This document shows, piece after piece, positions 50,491-50,500 of a stretch of 50,500 bases of DNA. The first letter of the stretch is position 1, and each line of letters starts with the position of its first letter. The notes beneath the pieces were generated by a model. That model had not been told where the DNA came from. It made no database searches and worked only from the letters and a program-made list of their open reading frames with translations. Origin of the DNA: JBFXAN01 sp050184225 (GTDB taxonomy: Bacteria; Chloroflexota; Dehalococcoidia; CAUJGQ01); NCBI GenBank assembly GCA_050184225.1, contig JBFXAN010000032.1:1-50500 (forward strand), written 5' to 3'. Made by a program: the position numbers and the translations under genes.

Positions 50491-50500
50491 GGTGCACCAG

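Overview
The window is high-GC bacterial DNA. Twin-arginine/lipobox binding proteins, an aminocompound- and CoA-centred gene content, abundant palindromic intergenic repeats, and genes that look leaderless (a -10 motif right against the ATG) fit a Chloroflexota bacterium of the Thermomicrobia/Sphaerobacter type. That placement is an inference from protein flavour, not a proven assignment. No rRNA, tRNA or CRISPR array was seen.

Positions 1-35 kb look like native chromosome, very GC-rich. They hold, in order: a small membrane protein; hemA with a strong sigma70-type promoter flanked by Rex-like half-sites; an aldo/keto reductase; a two-domain Lrp/AsnC protein resembling siroheme decarboxylase AhbA+AhbB; a minus-strand peptide/amine group (oligopeptide-type binding lipoprotein, YtcJ-like amidohydrolase, MFS exporter, D-aminoacylase); a DUF1707/LiaF-like protein; a D-threonine-aldolase-like enzyme; a phosphotransferase/DUF6285/GrpB/DUF7064-like cluster; an AtzG-like small subunit with its amidase; a HAD hydrolase; a prolyl aminopeptidase; a Tat-exported PGRP amidase; an OmpR/HisKA two-component system facing a secreted repeat protein; alpha/beta hydrolases; a gamma-glutamyltransferase; two Uma2 proteins; a MazE-PIN toxin-antitoxin pair; and an SOS mutasome (imuB-dnaE2) in which DnaE2 carries an N-terminal DUF6504-like domain. 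D-amino acid, N-acyl and amide substrates recur across the region.

Several families of long palindromic repeats sit between these genes. A ~158-bp element occurs twice and supplies the same 13-residue C-terminus and stop codon to HemA and to the histidine kinase. Another fills the whole gap between two operon genes, and one palindrome is nested inside the loop of another.

Positions 35-50.5 kb differ sharply: lower GC (stretches near 40 percent), decayed insertion sequences at both edges (IS630/IS5-like at 34.9-35.5 kb, IS3-type at 49.4-50.5 kb), and three deletion-scarred genes. Almost everything is on the minus strand and reads like one long catabolic operon: ACMSD-like amidohydrolase, binding protein, DppB, DppC, four family III CoA-transferases, a thiolase-fold protein with Ltp2-type aldolase tyrosines, and its DUF35 partner. 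The CoA-transferases form two translationally coupled pairs, each with one subunit that has the catalytic Asp and one that lacks it. I infer a horizontally acquired module that imports a substrate, activates it as a CoA thioester with heteromeric CoA-transferases, and cleaves it by a retro-aldol step. This is the best candidate here for an undescribed system.
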